In this document: positions 1 to 6,153 of the stretch, one piece after another
Numbering within the stretch: position 1 is the first letter of the stretch
Layout: the number at the start of each line of letters is the position of its first letter
DNA from: Chara braunii
Taxonomy: Eukaryota > Streptophyta > Charophyceae > Charales > Characeae
DNA: 35,800 nucleotides
Direction: 5' to 3'
Assembly: GCA_003427395.1 (NCBI GenBank)
Contig: BFEA01000120.1
Location: 2,992,668-3,028,467, forward strand
Notes under the pieces: model-generated
Seen by the model: only the letters and a program-made list of their open reading frames with translations
The model's database searches: none
Told to the model about the DNA's origin: nothing
Position numbers and translations under genes: made by a program

Positions 1-310
1 AAACAGATTTCCAAAACGCGAGTCGGCCTCCGACCATACCACCGACCACAGGGACCCCGCCCTAACGTGCCTCCCTGGTTCAAACATGCTACCGGAGGCC
101 GACGCGCCACAAGTGAAAACGCTCCTTTTCAACGAAATACAAAATCTACAACAAAAACGAAAAGTCTCGCGGGACACAGGCTCGCCGAAATCTGGCGCGC
201 AGCATAATTCAGGTTCGGCAAAAACAGGATCGGAGTTACTGGTGGTTTAAAAAAAAAAAAAAAAAGTCCCCCGGTGGTCCTGTTTTGCTTGGATGTTTCC
301 CACGCAAAAC
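1..310. other. Unassigned sequence with a dispersed 40-bp repeat and an A17 tract
   Basis: No convincing coding region. Positions 211-250 (ending ACTGGTGGTTTAA, followed by A17 at 249-265) match 11223-11262 closely, including the shared pieces TCGGCAA, ACAGG and CTCGGAG, so this is a copy of a dispersed repeat. The A tract directly behind the shared end suggests a retroposed tail. Which element it belongs to is not known. Confidence 0.5.
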
Positions 311-726
311 TAAGGGCATACTCACACGGCGACCCCAAATCCGCAGAATATGCGGATTTGGGAAGGGCCGATTTGAGGTTTTGGGCATGGTTCACCTCAC
401 ACTGCTGTACCTTTTCAGATGTGACAAGGTCGCGGCCGTCTGGAGAAATGGGGATTTGGTACTTGGCTGGTCACACGGCGCCATCCACCAATTGTGCAAG
501 AATTAGCCTTTTAATAAAATAAAATAAAATAAAATAAAATAAACTTTTGTGAACGATTTTTTGCCAATTTTTAAAGAAAATGCAAAAAAAACAATCCCTT
601 CCCAGGCCGCTGACAAATGGGCACTTGGAATAGTACATTTGCGAATTTGGTAGATCCGTGTGACCGGCCTTTTCCCCTTTTTTTTGGGATTTTGGGATTA
701 TAGGTCCCTGTGTGAGTATGCCCTAA
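311..726. mobile_element. Harbinger-like MITE, 410 bp, with TAA target duplication
   Basis: A perfect 14-bp terminal inverted repeat, GGGCATACTCACAC at 314-327 and its reverse complement at 710-723, is flanked on both sides by TAA (311-313 and 724-726). A 3-bp T-A-rich duplication with GGG-starting termini is the usual signature of PIF/Harbinger elements. No transposase is encoded, so it is a non-autonomous MITE. Inside are a 12-bp perfect hairpin (334-345 with 351-362) and an AAAAT microsatellite (about 513-541). Related termini occur at 4231-4242, 6351-6364, 6814-6825, 6951-6964 and about 22594-22604, so the family has several copies or fragments in this window. Confidence 0.75.
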
Positions 727-1085
727 GCCCAAGAGCTCAGTGGGTACACCCATGAACTGTTCAAATGGAGACCGCAGTTCCAATCCAGATGGTGGCTCAA
801 TGATGATATCTCAAGGCCGTCGCCCTTATTAAAAAAAAAAAAAAAAAAAAAAATACAGCCTGGTGCATCCCCCCCAACACGCGTGCATGCAGCTCCGTTG
901 GAGTAAAATGGCTGACGATACAAAAAGAAAAAAGAAAAAAAGAAAAAAAAAGGCTCGGACATACTTCAACGCAGGTGCTACCGTAGAGAGAGAGATAAAT
1001 GTCTAGAAATTTGTAATTAGCGGATGAAAAAAAGAAAAAAAGTAGTGGGTGGGACCCAGGCGTCGAGCTCCCACTGGCACGGCTC
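727..1085. other. Unassigned A-rich spacer
   Basis: Contains A23 (831-853) and A/G-rich runs near 921-951 and 1026-1041. These may be retroposon tails, but no body is recognisable. At 1050-1083 it carries a GTGGGACCCAGG...GAGCTCCCA segment that recurs in inverted or direct form at about 2418-2460 and 2918-2950. No coding signal is seen. Confidence 0.4.
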
Positions 1086-1610
1086 TTTTTGTGAAGTACC
1101 GGCAGTCGGATAGCAAATCGTTGAGCAAGGCTATGGAGATTATGAGGCTTTTTGAGGATTGTTACGATAGGAATCTGACTTTGGAATGTACGGGGAGATC
1201 GAAACGTTGGGATTTCCTCGGTTGTGTAGTGAATGTGTTTGATCGGCCTGTTGGTATTAAGTGTGCTGCGGTCCATAAGAACCAAAGAGTGGTTTTGAAA
1301 GAAGGGGTTTGTTTTCAGAACCTGCAGGACAACTGTTCCTATACAAGCAAGCAACAGAAGATGGCAGAGGTGGGGTCATTCTTACACCGCGCCAAACAGT
1401 TTACTTCGGTGCCTGGAGCTGAAGGTGGAACTAAGACTGCGGGACTTTAAGGATGAGATTTTTGATAAAACTCTTGTTAATTTTTCGTCCAAATTTGGCG
1501 GGATTTGGGACGACTGGATACCCTGTTTGACAGGGTGGGACAGGGGGTTCCCGAGGGACAATAAGGCTGGTGTTTGGGCTCAGGCAGGCAGGGGGCACTT
1601 GGTCACATGA
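1086..1610 (+). pseudogene. Reverse transcriptase C-terminal fragment, Penelope-like (degenerate)
   Basis: Two overlapping frames (reading from about 1086 to 1450, then 1425-1610) read as one frameshifted protein fragment. The first contains an FLG/FLD-like block (WDFLGCVV, about residue 54 of the open frame), then an HKNQ segment, then FLHRAKQFTS. The second begins ELRLRDF and continues to a basic/aromatic stretch. This order (FLD block, short N-Q region, HRA block, L-RLR-x-F block) resembles the palm-to-thumb part of Penelope-like reverse transcriptases. The catalytic Asp-Asp motif is absent because the fragment is 5' truncated. No GIY-YIG endonuclease is visible downstream. Assignment is by motif pattern only. 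A hammerhead-type ribozyme 350 bp downstream supports it, since such ribozymes are known in Penelope-like elements. Another RT class remains possible. Confidence 0.5.
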
Positions 1611-1959
1611 CGGCAGGAGGAGTTGCAAGGGGTATTTGGTCCTATAGACGAGGGACACTCGGCCCTATATAGCTGAAGATGAATGTTTTTGGGTTCGGGC
1701 CTAGATGGGGCCGTGTGGGCTTGTGTCCTTTTGGGCTCGGAATGGTACCCGTTTCTCCTTCTTTGACCCTGTCTAGCCGAGCGGACCTTTGGTCGGTAGT
1801 TTTTTATCTTTGTGGGGCTCCAGGAGGGGTTAACGGTAGCTGATCACCCTAGATTTTTTGGTCTTCTTTGTTGAGGCTTACTTTCACACGGTGTTCAGCC
1901 TCGTGTCTCTGGTTTAAATTGGGCTAGTGGTACTTCAGTCGTCACCTCCTCGTGACGTA

Positions 1960-2007
1960 GACCCCTGAGGAATCCGGGTGCAGCGACCGGACGAAACATG
2001 TCGGGTC
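1960..2007 (+). ncRNA. Type I hammerhead ribozyme motif
   Basis: All conserved core parts are present in order. Stem I 5' strand GACCC is at 1960-1964. CTGAGGA (fits the CUGANGA core) is at 1965-1971. Stem II TCCGG (1973-1977) pairs with CCGGA (1987-1991) around a 9-nt loop. GAA is at 1993-1995. A minimal stem III, ACATGT (1996-2001), is followed by the cleavage-site C at 2002, and stem I 3' strand GGGTC (2003-2007) pairs perfectly with 1960-1964. Beyond an internal loop, CTCG (1949-1952) can pair with CGAG (2017-2020), extending stem I as in natural type I ribozymes. The closing pair 10.1-11.1 is A-C (1972/1992) instead of the usual G-C, so activity may be reduced. Predicted self-cleavage lies between 2002 and 2003. 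Confidence 0.8.
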
Positions 2008-2312
2008 ATCCGCTGTCGAGCCAGTTTCTAGATGTTGACGATACGAGCATGACGCTTACTTACGGTTCTGGCTCCTAGGCCTGTTCTTCATGTAAAATTT
2101 TTTAATGCCTATTGTCACGTTCGGGATGCTGACGTGTCTCGGTGTGCTTTTGCTTTTCTCTCTTTTCTTGTCTCATGCGCACTGTGGTTTGCTGTTTTAT
2201 GAAGTAGCGTATGTATGATGATACTGATTCCATGTTGTGCAGTTTTGTACTCACCACCCTCACCACGGCCTTAGGAATGTCAGCCGTTGATCTTACATTC
2301 TACGGCTACCAG

Positions 2313-2409
2313 CTTCCCCCGAATACAACGTACGGTCATTATAGCTGTATCTAGACTGCAAGATGCCTCACGTACAGCTATAATGACCGTACGTTGTATT
2401 CGGGGGAAG
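2313..2409. repeat. Perfect 37-bp inverted repeat (hairpin), 23-nt loop
   Basis: Arm 2313-2349 and arm 2373-2409 are exact reverse complements with a 23-nt loop (2350-2372). The left arm starts CTTCCCCCGAATACAACG. It lies next to a TCAGCCGTTGATCTTACATTC segment resembling 2954-2970, which suggests it is the core of a small MITE. No open frame. The perfect arms imply a recent origin or correction by gene conversion. A transcript would fold into a 37-bp duplex, a possible small-RNA precursor (inference). Confidence 0.85.
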
Positions 2410-2439
2410 AATGTACCATTCCTTGGTCGCACAACTGGG

Positions 2440-2512
2440 AGCTCGACCCCTGGGCCGACGTACCACTAGCAACGAAGGTCCGATTGAATGCCTGAATCTG
2501 GATGTGTCTTAT
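2440..2512 (+). repeat. Partial copy of the same foldback family (one arm)
   Basis: The sequence from CTGGGCCGACGTACCACTAG through GATTGAATGCCTGAATCTGG matches the left arm of the copies at 2540-2610 and 3398-3460. The matching right arm is missing; the intact foldback element at 2513-2777 begins where it should continue. This looks like an older family member truncated or interrupted by the younger one. Confidence 0.5.
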
Positions 2513-2777
2513 GAAGAGTCAATGGAGATGCTAAGTGGGGAATACCCAGGGGCGTGGTCCCACCAGCAGAGAGGATCGGATCGAATGCCTGAATCGGGGG
2601 ACGTGTTTGTGGAGAGGTGCAGGAAATCGAGATTGAACTCGTCCTGGAATACTAGTTCAATCTCGATTTCCTGCACCTCTCCACAAACACGTCCAGATTC
2701 AGGCATTCGATCCGATCCTCTCTGCTGGTGGTACCACGCCCCTGGGTATTCCCCACTTAGCATCTCCATTGAAGAGT
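2513..2777. mobile_element. Foldback element with 117-120 bp arms and 7-bp direct repeats
   Basis: Left arm 2520-2639 and right arm 2654-2771 are inverted copies. I count about two substitutions and one 2-nt indel between them, with a 14-nt loop (2640-2653). The sequence GAAGAGT occurs at 2513-2519 and 2771-2777, immediately outside the arms, and is a plausible target-site duplication. Within each arm, a block starting GTGGTCCCACC or GTGGTACCACC and running through GAGGATCGGATCGAATGCCTG is shared with 2450-2510, 3398-3560 and, more weakly, 3675-3850. This defines a family. No protein is encoded. Confidence 0.75.
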
Positions 2778-2796
2778 GTCTGAGCCAATCTTGACG

Positions 2797-2923
2797 TACT
2801 CTCTTCTGACCACCAGTACCACCCACCCAGCAGTAAGGTATCAAAAAAAAAAAAAAAAAAAAAAAAAAAGATCATGCATGCAACCTGAAGTACTCTCTTC
2901 GGACCACCAGTACCACCCACCCG
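2797..2923. repeat. 33-bp direct repeats flanking an A27 tract
   Basis: The segment TACTCTCTTC-x-GACCACCAG-TACCACCCACCC occurs at 2797-2829 and 2891-2923 with one mismatch. Between them are about 13 nt, A27 (2843-2869) and about 21 nt. This could be a long duplication around a very short retroposed tail, or a partial tandem duplication of a repeat end. The same TACCACC/GGTGGTA core forms the end of the dispersed repeat at 211-250 and 11223-11262. Confidence 0.5.
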
Positions 2924-3055
2924 GGTGTCGAGCTCCCAATTGCACGGACTAGAAATGACAGCCGTTGATCTTCCACTTTGCCCCCAGCCTGCATCAGATT
3001 CTCTTAATCCAAGCAGGTGGGACCATTCGCTTTGCCTGAGCACGAGCACGACCGG

Positions 3056-3152
3056 GGGCAAGGTCCCACTTGCTCAAATTAGGAGATTTCGGCCGTCGAT
3101 CTTTGCTATCTACGGTCAGTATCTCTTAATTCGTGCAAGTGGGACCTAGCCC
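3056..3152. mobile_element. 97-bp MITE with GGTCCCACTTGC termini (copy 1)
   Basis: The terminal inverted repeat is GGGC(A/T)AGGTCCCACTTGC at 3056-3073, with its reverse complement at 3135-3152 (18 bp, one mismatch). The interior carries TTTCGGCCGTCGATC and GGTCAGTATCTC, both nearly identical in the copy at 4779-4882. There is no coding capacity. A related, more diverged sequence covers about 2919-3036 (GCCGTTGATCTTCC, then AAGCAGGTGGGACC). Confidence 0.7.
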
Positions 3153-3271
3153 TGGTACAGGGCCGTGTTGCCTATACAGGAGCAGGCTACCTGGCCCCTG
3201 GCATCACATTTGAACCCCTGATTTGCCTATCAACATGCGTGCACCATACTTCATCCAATCCGATTGCTTTG

Positions 3272-3278
3272 CTCTTCT

Positions 3279-3312
<34 letters not shown>

Positions 3313-3613
3313 AGAAGACTTTAAATTTTATATGATAAATGGAAGAGGCCGGGAATCCTCACAAACAACCCGGAGAGATCCTGGGGCCATTACCCAGGGC
3401 GGAGGTCCCACTAGCAAAGAGGATCGGATCGAATGCCTGAATTGGACGTGTTTTATGCAGAGATGCAGTAAAGCAGTTCTATCTCGATTTCCTGCACCTC
3501 TCTACAAACACGTCCAGATTCAGTCACTCGATCCGATCCTCTTTGCTAGTGGTACCACGCCCCAGGTTAGGCTATGCTGGAAACCGGGTCCAGCGTCCCT
3601 TCTCTCTTCTCCC
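3272..3613 (-). mobile_element. SINE-like retroposon (minus) with 10-bp target duplication, split by a foldback element
   Basis: A T30 run (3282-3311, the poly(A) tail on the minus strand) marks the 3' end. The 5' end on the minus strand is at about 3603, with the motif GGGACGCTGGACCCGG reading 3599 to 3584. The exact 10-mer CTCTTCTCCC flanks both sides (3272-3281 and 3604-3613), as expected for LINE-type target-primed integration. The body matches the 3' tail of LINE-B (22653-22803): both contain CCGGG..., CTGGGGCCATTACCCA and GGAAACCGGGT in the same order. A foldback element (3398-3560) interrupts it. Without that insert the body is about 130 bp plus tail, so it is either a SINE or an extreme 5' truncation of a LINE. 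Confidence 0.75.
3393..3565. mobile_element. Foldback element nested in the SINE-like copy
   Basis: Imperfect inverted arms, about 3398-3471 and 3489-3560, share GTCCCACTAGCAAAGAGGAT and GATCGAATGCCTGAAT with the larger foldback element at 2513-2777. CCCAG lies on each side (3393-3397, 3561-3565), a possible 5-bp target duplication. Removing the insert makes the surrounding SINE-like body colinear with the LINE-B tail at 22740-22803, which supports true insertion. It has no ORF. Confidence 0.65.
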
Positions 3614-3674
3614 TTTTTTTCTTTTTTTTTTTCTTCTCTCATCTATCTCATTTTTCTTGCTAGTGCGGTTATGA

Positions 3675-3850
3675 GCATGTACCACTCCGCCAGCCATGAG
3701 GACTCGACTGAACGTCTGAATCTGGACGTGCCTGGGAGGAGGTGCAGAAAACTGCGACTGATCTGCTTTCTGTTTTCCCGCATCACTCAGATTCAGACAC
3801 TTGATGTGACCTGATACCCCCAGGGGCCAAGTCCGACTAGCCAAGAGTTA
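3675..3850. repeat. Degenerate foldback family member
   Basis: The left part has GTACCACTCCGCCAGCC, then GTCTGAATCTGGACGTG, then GAGGTGCAG. The right part has CTCAGATTCAGACACTTGAT and ends CAGGGGCCAAGTCCGACTAG. The order and inverted symmetry match the foldback elements at 2513-2777 and 3398-3560, but the arms are strongly diverged. It is the oldest of the four copies by appearance. Confidence 0.5.
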
Positions 3851-4196
3851 GGCTTCGAGGCTGGGCTTTCAACGACGTGCTGCCCCGCGTGACTCACGTG
3901 GCCGCCGATTGCAGTGGACATCGACCGCCCACTCATTTTTGCCCAACCCGCCGTTTCCGAAGTGCCCCACGTCCAGTAGCATGTTTTAGAAATGTTTTGT
4001 TGCTGTTTTAGTTGGCCACATTCGTTGGGCGGGAAGCTTCAATTTTATGGTTTTTTGACCCAGGGGGTGTTGTTGATGCTTCCCGCCCAGCCTCTTTCCC
4101 ACGTCGTTTGTGTGCACATCCCGCCAGACACGCCCCCGAAAACGGTGTCAGGTTGTCTGTTGTGTGGGGTTGAACCTGAGGTACACCGCTGGGACA

Positions 4197-4246
4197 TGAA
4201 TGCAGTTGGATGCATTCTCCCAAGTGCTACTGTGAGCATGCCTTGT
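4197..4246 (-). repeat. Terminus of the GGGCATACTCACAC MITE family
   Basis: Read on the minus strand: GGCATGCTCACAGTAGCAC, then TTGGGAGAATGCATCCAACTGC. The same layout is seen on the plus strand at 6814-6860 and 6951-6995 (terminus, AC-rich spacer, then GAATGTAT-CAAC). It is therefore one end of a Harbinger-like MITE. The opposite end is not recognised. Confidence 0.5.
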
Positions 4247-4398
4247 CATCGTGTACGAAAACAAAAAAAACGAGAAAACCCTCCATGGGCATTTTTAAAA
4301 TCCGAAACATGTGCCACACACCGATTTACTCTTCGCTAGTGGGACTTGGCCCCAGGTACGATATTCCTACCTATTTATCCTTCTGTTTTTTTCTTTTT

Positions 4399-4484
4399 CT
4401 CGATTTATGCATGTCATCCATGCGCAGAGGGGCCATGCTAATCTTCTCTGTATCATTACAATTTTAACAGATGTCCCGAAGCAC
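4399..4484 (-). pseudogene. U6 snRNA retrocopy (minus strand)
   Basis: The minus strand reads as nearly full-length U6 snRNA: a 5' end with a TTCGGGACATC hairpin, AAAATTG, the invariant ACAGAGA box (4445-4451 complement), GATTAGCATGGCCCC with the catalytic AGC, then GCGCA-GGATGACA and AAATCGAG. Differences from the U6 consensus include two extra bases after the GGCCCC block and changes near the 5' stem. The 13-mer TTTTTTTCTTTTT flanks both sides (4386-4398 and 4485-4497). This could be a target-site duplication, though T-rich sequence makes chance agreement easier. No U6-type upstream promoter element was recognised, so this is called a retrocopy and not an active gene. Confidence 0.8.
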
Positions 4485-4778
4485 TTTTTTTCTTTTTTCC
4501 CTTTCCATCATTCTGATCTTCATATCATTGTGTCGCAGACAGTTGAGGCTTGAGAATGATACCAATCTCGGGGCTGGGGCTCACATTTGCTACAGAGGGA
4601 TGGTTGGAGCTGCCAGTGGTTACCCGCCTGGGCCTGTCTTCACCTACTAGGGGCCTCGTTCCACACACCACTTGCCAAATGCAAAACGTGCGCTCTCGAT
4701 TTTTTTTATTTTTATTTTTTGCTCTCGATTTGGCGAGTATCCTCCCAGTCGGTATCAGTAAGGTCTTCAGCCAACACG

Positions 4779-4882
4779 CGGCAAGGTAGCACTTGCGCAA
4801 ATTAGTAGATTTCGGTCGTTGATCTTTGCTATCTGCGGTCAGTATCTCGTATCTCTTAATTCGTGCAAGTGAGACCTAGCCC
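4779..4882. mobile_element. 104-bp MITE with GGTCCCACTTGC termini (copy 2)
   Basis: The left end GGCAAGGTAGCACTTGC (about 4780-4796) and right end GCAAGTGAGACCTAGCCC (4865-4882) are inverted. The interior TTTCGGTCGTTGATCTTTGC and GGTCAGTATCTC match copy 1 at 3056-3152. It contains a small extra duplication, CTCGTATCTC. No coding capacity. Confidence 0.65.
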
Positions 4883-5362
4883 AAGTCGTGAATGCTGTCA
4901 GACTCCAAGTTCGCGAGGTTAACAGCTTGTGCTAGTAGTCCCTGCCTGCAGCGCTCGTGAACTTGTAGGTCCTCCGCTGGTCGGCTGGAGGAGCTGCGAA
5001 ATCTCATGAGTGTGCCGCGTCGCTCCAACCGAGGTCCGTCCAAAAAATTGGACCGTAGCGAAACGAATCCCGCACTACTATCACCAGGGTGTTCTCGCGA
5101 GAGTTTTCGTGTGTGCTGTGGGTCGGTGAGGCGAAAAACGAAGCGAAACGGTGGATCCGGGCTTCGTGAGGCCCTGCGAATTTGGTGGTCGTTTCGTTTC
5201 GTTAGTTGTGCCGTCTGGCGAGGCCCTGTGTCTGGACTCTGGAGTCATTTTCCAAATGCACGCAGAGTGTAGAGTAATGGAGCAAGGCCCTATGGCGAAC
5301 AATCCCTATCACTGCCATTGCTACCGTCGTCCCCCGAGCATAACTACGCCCATCTTGACTGT
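4883..5362. other. Unassigned spacer
   Basis: I see no gene or bounded repeat here. Short frames exist on both strands, but none resembles a known protein and their composition is not gene-like. The sequence CGAAACG/CGAAACGG recurs at 5060-5150 without wider structure. Confidence 0.4.
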
Positions 5363-5811
5363 GGGGCTCGTTCGACACTCCTCGGGCGCGTAAAATCCCC
5401 GAGGAATTGTTCGTTCCACTTATCCTCGGGGTTGCGGTCGGAAAAAAAAAAGTGAAAACACTCCGAAGGAAATTCCTCGGGCTCCGAGGATTCCCCAGCC
5501 ATTTCTCCCTTTTGCCCATGAGGTCCCTTGGGCAAAAGGAATCCGCATTTCACGGAGAGGAGCGAGCACACGCGGAGAGAGACGTTACAACCGAGAATCT
5601 GGATCGTGGCGGCACCCTATTGGCTGAAGGCTTTAAGCACATTTTTTTTATTTTTTTTTCCTTTTTTCTTTTCTGACATCGCTCCAAGGAAACGTCCTCG
5701 GGCGACGTCCCCGAGGACAGGTGGAACGAAGGGCCCAAATTTCCTTTTGACTAAAAGGAATTTTTCCTCGGGCTCCGAGGACGCCCCAAGGAGTGTCGAA
5801 CGAGCCCCTGT
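5360..5811. mobile_element. 446-bp MITE with GGGGCTCGTTCGACACTCCT termini
   Basis: The 20-bp terminal inverted repeat GGGGCTCGTTCGACACTCCT is at 5363-5382, and its exact reverse complement is at 5789-5808. TGT flanks each side (5360-5362 and 5809-5811), a possible 3-bp duplication. The interior contains two copies of the palindromic CCTCGGGCTCCGAGG (about 5475-5489 and 5766-5780) and several CCTCGG-rich segments, so the transcript or single strand would fold strongly. No transposase. Superfamily is uncertain; a 3-bp duplication fits Harbinger or CACTA, but TGT is not the usual Harbinger TWA. Confidence 0.75.
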
Positions 5812-5962
5812 ATCAGGTCAGAAATCTAGCATGCGTACATACATGGATGATGAGGATGGATTGTGTTCGAGGGATGACGGCAGGCGGGGCTCCAGGCAAC
5901 TCCCGCGCACAAAGGATCCCGCTATTTTTGTGCTTTTGATTCAGTCCACTCATCACTGCCCA

Positions 5963-6068
5963 ACGCAATTACTGCTTGTCCTTCGGGACCTCCGTTAAAA
6001 TTGGAACGATACAGAGAAGGGTAATTTGACAAATGGACCCCGCGCAAGGATGACACGCAATTACTGCT
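5963..6068 (+). pseudogene. U6 snRNA retrocopy (plus strand) with 14-bp direct repeats
   Basis: 5977-6054 carries U6 landmarks in order: the GTCC-TTCG-GGAC 5' hairpin (5978-5989), AAAATTGGAACGATACAGAG with the ACAGAGA box at 6011-6017, then CGCGCAAGGATGAC. The exact 14-mer ACGCAATTACTGCT occurs at 5963-5976 and 6055-6068, the expected target-site duplication of an LINE-mediated insertion. The copy stops within the U6 GATGACACGCA region and has no poly(A) tail. The central segment is altered: the usual GATTAGCATGG, with the catalytic AGC triad, is replaced by about 17 nt of different sequence (6019-6036). It is therefore not expected to work in splicing. Confidence 0.8.
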
Positions 6069-6099
6069 GTGTATGTATTTTCTTCATTTTCATTTCAGA

Positions 6100-6153
6100 A
6101 AAGGGCCACGGGCAACCCCAGGGACCTTGTCCCACCAGCACCGTTGAGCCAGG
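6100..6153. repeat. Terminus of the GTGCTGGTGGGACAAGGTCC repeat family
   Basis: The segment around 6122-6143 is the exact reverse complement of the 20-mer GTGCTGGTGGGACAAGGTCC found near 25615-25634. The following CACCGTTGAG matches CACTGTTGAG near 25731-25740. It is one end of a small element related to the MITE at 25614-25740. The second end is not recognised here. Confidence 0.5.

Larger units (their letters stand above)
1086..2270 (+). mobile_element. Penelope-like element remnant (RT fragment plus ribozyme-bearing 3' region)
   Basis: Inferred unit joining the RT fragment (1086-1610) and the hammerhead-like sequence (1960-2007) through a non-coding stretch (1611-1959). The stretch has a 6-bp hairpin, CGTCAC paired with GTGACG, just before the ribozyme. 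Boundaries are uncertain: the left edge abuts a GTGGGACCCAGG repeat end at about 1083, and the right edge is placed before the foldback cluster that begins near 2280. No target duplication was found. RT at the C-terminal end of the coding part followed directly by a 3' region would suit a PLE with N-terminal or no endonuclease. Confidence 0.4.

Noticed and set aside
797-1354. 185-codon minus-strand frame
   Set aside because: Overlaps A-tracts and the RT-like plus frame; Phe runs come from A tracts.
4883-5362. Possible host coding exon in short frames around 5006-5393
   Set aside because: No splice-site-supported structure, domain or codon pattern; nothing beyond short random frames.
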